Shown: in pieces, positions 4,865-7,480 of the stretch | How positions within the stretch are numbered: the stretch's first letter is position 1 | Layout: each line of letters opens with the position of its first letter | From: VMCP01 sp965659745 | GTDB taxonomy: Bacteria; Bacteroidota; Bacteroidia; NS11-12g; UBA955 | NCBI GenBank assembly: GCA_965659745.1 | Contig: CBFHXF010000076.1 | Span: 1 to 7,480, forward strand | Reading direction: 5' to 3' | DNA: 7,480 bases | Notes under the pieces: generated by a model | Seen by the model: the letters and a program-made list of their open reading frames with translations, nothing else | Databases searched by the model: none | What the model was told of the DNA's origin: nothing | Program-made: the position numbers and the translations under genes

Positions 4865-7081
4865 ATGAATAAGATTTTATACACCCTTACCGACGAAGCC
4901 CCTGCGCTCGCAACCTACAGTTTTTTACCCATCGTTAGCGCATTTACCGCACAAGCCGGTATTGAGGTGGAAACGAGGAATATCTCTTTAGCCGGTCGTA
5001 TTTTAGCCGTTTTTGCCGACAGACTTCCTGAAAATCAAAGAATCAACGACGATCTTTTTGAGCTGGGGGAATTGGCCAAAACGCCTGAAGCCAACATCAT
5101 AAAATTACCCAATATAAGCGCCTCAATTCCCCAATTGAAAGCGGCAATTGCCGAACTTCAAGCGGCGGGTTATGATTTACCCGATTATCCAAATGAACCT
5201 CAAACCGCGGAAGAAAAAGAAATCCAATCTCGATACGACAAGGTAAAAGGTTCTGCCGTGAATCCGGTTTTGCGCGAAGGAAATAGCGACCGTAGGGCTC
5301 CTAAAGCAGTAAAAGATTACGCTAAAAAACATCCCCACCGCATGGGCGCTTGGTCGGCAGATAGCAAAACCCACGTTGCAAGCATGTCGGACGGCGATTT
5401 CTATGGATCGGAAAAAAGTGTTTGTATTGAAAACGACTCAGAATCGAACATCGTTTTCGTTAATGAACAAGGAGCCGAAACGGTATTGAAGTCTGGATTG
5501 AAATTAAAGTCTGGTGAAATTATCGATGCCTCAGTTCTAAGTATAAGCCAATTAAAAAGTTTCCTAAAAGAACAAATTAAGGAAGCCAAAGATTCTCAGG
5601 TGCTTTTGTCTTTTCACTTAAAAGCAACCATGATGAAGGTGAGCGACCCTATTATTTTTGGGGCTGCCGTAGAGGTCTTCTTCGAAGCGGTGTTCCAAAA
5701 ATATAAAGAAGAATTTACCTCTTTAGGTATTGATGTGAATAACGGATTGGGCGATGTGTATGCTAAAATTCAGCAACTTCCAGCCGATAAGAGAATGGAA
5801 ATCGAATCAGACTTGCAAGAAGTTTTGAATCAGGGACCTGCTTTGGCTATGGTCAACTCCGATAAAGGAATTACCAACTTGCATGTGCCAAGCGATGTTA
5901 TTATCGATGCCTCTATGCCTGCTATGATTCGCGATTCTGGGAAAATGTGGAACGCCGCAGGTAAATTACAAGATACGAAAGCGATTATACCAGACCGTTG
6001 TTACAGCGGTGTATACCAGGCCAGTATAGATTTCTGTAAGAAAAATGGTGCATTAAATCCTACCACTATGGGAAGCGTGAGCAACGTAGGATTGATGGCA
6101 CAAAAAGCAGAAGAATACGGTTCTCATGACAAAACATTCCAAATGAAAGAAAGCGGAAGGGTAGAAGTACGCGTGAATGAAGTTGCGGTATTAACCCAAG
6201 AGGTTGAATCGGGCGATATTTTTCGCATGTGTCAGGTAAAAGACGCCCCCATTCAAGATTGGGTAGCCTTAGCCGTTCGTCGTGCCCGTGCCACCCAAAC
6301 ACCCGCTGTTTTCTGGTTGGATTCACAAAGAGCCCACGACCGTGAATTGATAAAAAAAGTAGACTTGTATTTAAAAAACCACGACACCAGTGGTTTGGAT
6401 ATTCGGATTATGTCGCCCGTGGAAGCTACCACTTTCAGCTTTGAGCGCATCGTTCAAGGCCTAGATACTATTTCTGTTACAGGCAATGTTTTGCGCGACT
6501 ATTTAACGGATTTATTCCCAATTTTAGAGGTGGGTACGTCTGCAAAAATGTTGTCGATTGTGCCTTTGATGAATGGTGGTGGACTGTTTGAAACGGGTGC
6601 CGGCGGATCTGCACCTAAGCATGTTCAACAGTTGTTAGAAGAAAATTATTTGCGTTGGGACAGTCTTGGTGAGTTTTTGGCCTTGGCTGTAAGTTTGGAG
6701 CATTTTGCAGAGAAAGACGGCAATCAAAAAGCGGCCGTTTTATCCAAAACATTGGATCAAGCCACCTCTAAATTCTTGGATCAAGACAAAAGTCCCACAA
6801 GAAAATTAGGCGGAATTGACAATCGCGGATCGCATTTCTACTTGGCGATGTATTGGGCCCAAGCATTAGCCGAACAATCTGATGATGCAGAGTTAAAGGA
6901 AATTTTCTCACAAGTTGCTGCCGATTTTGTGAATAACGAAAACGAAATAATTCAAGAGCTTAATGGCGTGCAAGGAAAGCCAGCTAACATTGGTGGGTAT
7001 TACTTCCCTAATGCAGAGTTGACTGAAAAGGTGATGCGCCCGTCTGTTACTTTGAATAATATACTCGCTGCGCTTCGCTAG
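4865..7081 (+). CDS. icd: isocitrate dehydrogenase [NADP+], monomeric type (EC 1.1.1.42)
   Basis: 738 residues, the normal length for monomeric IDH (about 740). The cytoplasmic enzyme oxidises and decarboxylates isocitrate to 2-oxoglutarate in the TCA cycle and supplies NADPH. The sequence is recognisable throughout and ends in the family's MRPS-TLN segment. By comparison with the Azotobacter vinelandii enzyme as I recall it, the substrate residues are present: Ser130, Asn133, Arg137 and Arg143 in SAVNPVLREGNSDRRAP, Lys253 in FHLKATMMKVSDP, and Tyr418. So are the metal ligand Asp348 (with Asp344 nearby) and the Arg544-Asp545 pair, and the NADP contacts His586 (APKHVQQ), Arg597 (YLRWDS) and Arg646 (SPTRKLGG). 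It should be fully active. It appears to be a single-gene unit, divergent from the DUF1801/YdeI gene and convergent with acr3. The last codons (ILAALR, stop) lie in the first copy of a GC-rich repeat, so the C-terminal tail may have been reshaped by it. Confidence 0.97.
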   Translation: MNKILYTLTDEAPALATYSFLPIVSAFTAQAGIEVETRNISLAGRILAVFADRLPENQRINDDLFELGELAKTPEANIIKLPNISASIPQLKAAIAELQAAGYDLPDYPNEPQTAEEKEIQSRYDKVKGSAVNPVLREGNSDRRAPKAVKDYAKKHPHRMGAWSADSKTHVASMSDGDFYGSEKSVCIENDSESNIVFVNEQGAETVLKSGLKLKSGEIIDASVLSISQLKSFLKEQIKEAKDSQVLLSFHLKATMMKVSDPIIFGAAVEVFFEAVFQKYKEEFTSLGIDVNNGLGDVYAKIQQLPADKRMEIESDLQEVLNQGPALAMVNSDKGITNLHVPSDVIIDASMPAMIRDSGKMWNAAGKLQDTKAIIPDRCYSGVYQASIDFCKKNGALNPTTMGSVSNVGLMAQKAEEYGSHDKTFQMKESGRVEVRVNEVAVLTQEVESGDIFRMCQVKDAPIQDWVALAVRRARATQTPAVFWLDSQRAHDRELIKKVDLYLKNHDTSGLDIRIMSPVEATTFSFERIVQGLDTISVTGNVLRDYLTDLFPILEVGTSAKMLSIVPLMNGGGLFETGAGGSAPKHVQQLLEENYLRWDSLGEFLALAVSLEHFAEKDGNQKAAVLSKTLDQATSKFLDQDKSPTRKLGGIDNRGSHFYLAMYWAQALAEQSDDAELKEIFSQVAADFVNNENEIIQELNGVQGKPANIGGYYFPNAELTEKVMRPSVTLNNILAALR

Positions 7082-7157
7082 ATACTCGCTGCGCTCGCGG
7101 GATACTCGCTGCGCTCGTAGGGGGCTTCCTTTGGTGGTATAGGACTCGCTGCGCTCG
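7061..7157. repeat. cluster of four ACTCGCTGCGCTCG-type repeats
   Basis: The core ACTCGCTGCGCT occurs four times in direct orientation, starting at about 7063, 7084, 7104 and 7144. The last three share ACTCGCTGCGCTCG; the first has an extra T and forms the final icd codons and stop. The first three are spaced 20-21 bases apart as near-tandem units beginning ATACTCG, and the fourth lies 40 bases on. The cluster is much more GC-rich than the flanks. Similar short motifs are scattered in many bacterial genomes, so this is probably a dispersed repeat family rather than an icd-specific signal. Confidence 0.85.
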
Positions 7158-7222
7158 TGTTTGGTTATTGATTGAAGGTCAAAAGTTAGAGATTAACCAT
7201 TATCGAAATGGCAGCTAATTGA

Positions 7223-7264
7223 CAACTGACCATTAACGACTGACCATTGACGACTGACCGTTAA
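7223..7264. repeat. three tandem 14-bp repeats
   Basis: Units CAACTGACCATTAA, CGACTGACCATTGA and CGACTGACCGTTAA follow each other without gaps between the convergent icd and acr3 genes, each differing from its neighbour at two to three positions. An AT-rich stretch (TAATTAACAATTAAG) follows, up to the acr3 stop. No clear intrinsic terminator hairpin is visible for either gene. Confidence 0.85.
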
Positions 7265-7274
7265 TAATTAACAA

Positions 7275-7480
7275 TTAAGAAGAAAGTTTTTTTGCTACTT
7301 GAACTAATAAGATAAGCGCAGGAACTTCTACCAGAGGACCAATTACGCCCGCGAATGCTTGTCCAGAGTTCAATCCGAATACGGCTACCGCAACGGCAAT
7401 GGCCAGTTCGAAATTGTTGCCTGCTGCGGTGAACGCCACTGCAGCTTTTTGATCATAGGGAGCTCCCACTGCTTGTGTAG
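7275..7480 (-). CDS. acr3: Acr3-type arsenite efflux permease, C-terminal part (5' end beyond window)
   Basis: The frame is open from the right edge to TAA at 7275-7277, giving 67 complete codons. It begins TQAVGAPYDQKAAVAF and continues with TAAGNNFELAIAVAVAVFG, then LNSGQAFAGVIGPLVEVPAL, and ends VQVAKKLSS. This is the conserved end of the Acr3 family (bile/arsenite/riboflavin transporter superfamily), an inner-membrane carrier that expels arsenite, and sometimes antimonite, using the proton gradient. The NNFELA segment holds the conserved glutamate of the ninth membrane helix, and GVIGPLVEVPAL starts the tenth. The GTG at 7469 is an internal valine, not a start, since homology continues upstream of it. 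It is probably the last gene of an ars operon entering from the right, convergent with icd. Confidence 0.93.
   Translation of the reverse strand, partial: TQAVGAPYDQKAAVAFTAAGNNFELAIAVAVAVFGLNSGQAFAGVIGPLVEVPALILLVQVAKKLSS

Noticed and set aside
7197..7211. Hairpin CCATT-ATCGA-AATGG as the icd terminator
   Set aside because: A stem of only five pairs and no following T run.
7061..7264. CRISPR array
   Set aside because: Units are too short (14-21 bp), spacing is irregular or gapless, there are no unique spacers of usual length, and no cas genes are seen.

Overview
The window looks like a chromosomal segment from a member of the Bacteroidota (class not resolved). Four signs point there. Coding starts lack Shine-Dalgarno sequences. 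Several starts are preceded by elements resembling the Bacteroidota -7 box (TAnnTTTG). The proteins (a TonB-dependent receptor with a short N-terminal beta domain, a CTHNSRRS-type ArsC/LMW-phosphatase, a monomeric isocitrate dehydrogenase) match that phylum's usual repertoire. Intergenic regions carry AT-rich simple repeats. Coding is dense, and no gene-free stretch exceeds about 210 bases.

Left part, minus strand (1-2971): an almost complete TonB-dependent outer-membrane receptor of the heme/hemoglobin-receptor-like type, cut by the left edge. Directly upstream is an unnamed 183-residue protein with one N-terminal membrane segment. The two are 76 bases apart, run the same way and may form an iron- or heme-related uptake unit. 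The 183-residue gene has an unusual start: an in-frame ATG followed at once by TAG, then TTG. Between it and the next gene (2972-3179) lies an open frame encoding one hydrophobic helix, which may be a very small membrane protein or the remnant of one.

Middle, minus strand (3180-4699): an ArsC/low-molecular-weight phosphatase-fold protein with the redox cysteines of thioredoxin-linked arsenate reductases, but with an apparent lipoprotein signal. Upstream of it is a DUF1801 plus YdeI/OmdA two-domain protein with its own promoter-like element.

Right part (4865-7480): a complete monomeric NADP-dependent isocitrate dehydrogenase on the plus strand with all expected active-site residues. It converges on the C-terminal end of an Acr3-type arsenite efflux permease on the minus strand, cut by the right edge. 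The 193 bases between them hold two repeat clusters: four copies of a GC-rich ACTCGCTGCGCTCG-type unit, the first of which forms the icd stop region, and a 14-bp unit repeated three times.

Functionally, the window combines outer-membrane uptake, central metabolism (TCA cycle, NADPH supply) and two arsenic-type functions (ArsC-like and Acr3) that are not in one operon. No clearly new multi-gene system is visible. The most interesting points are the apparently exported ArsC-like lipoprotein, the odd start of the 183-residue gene, the hidden membrane helix, and repeats that touch the stop codons of two genes.
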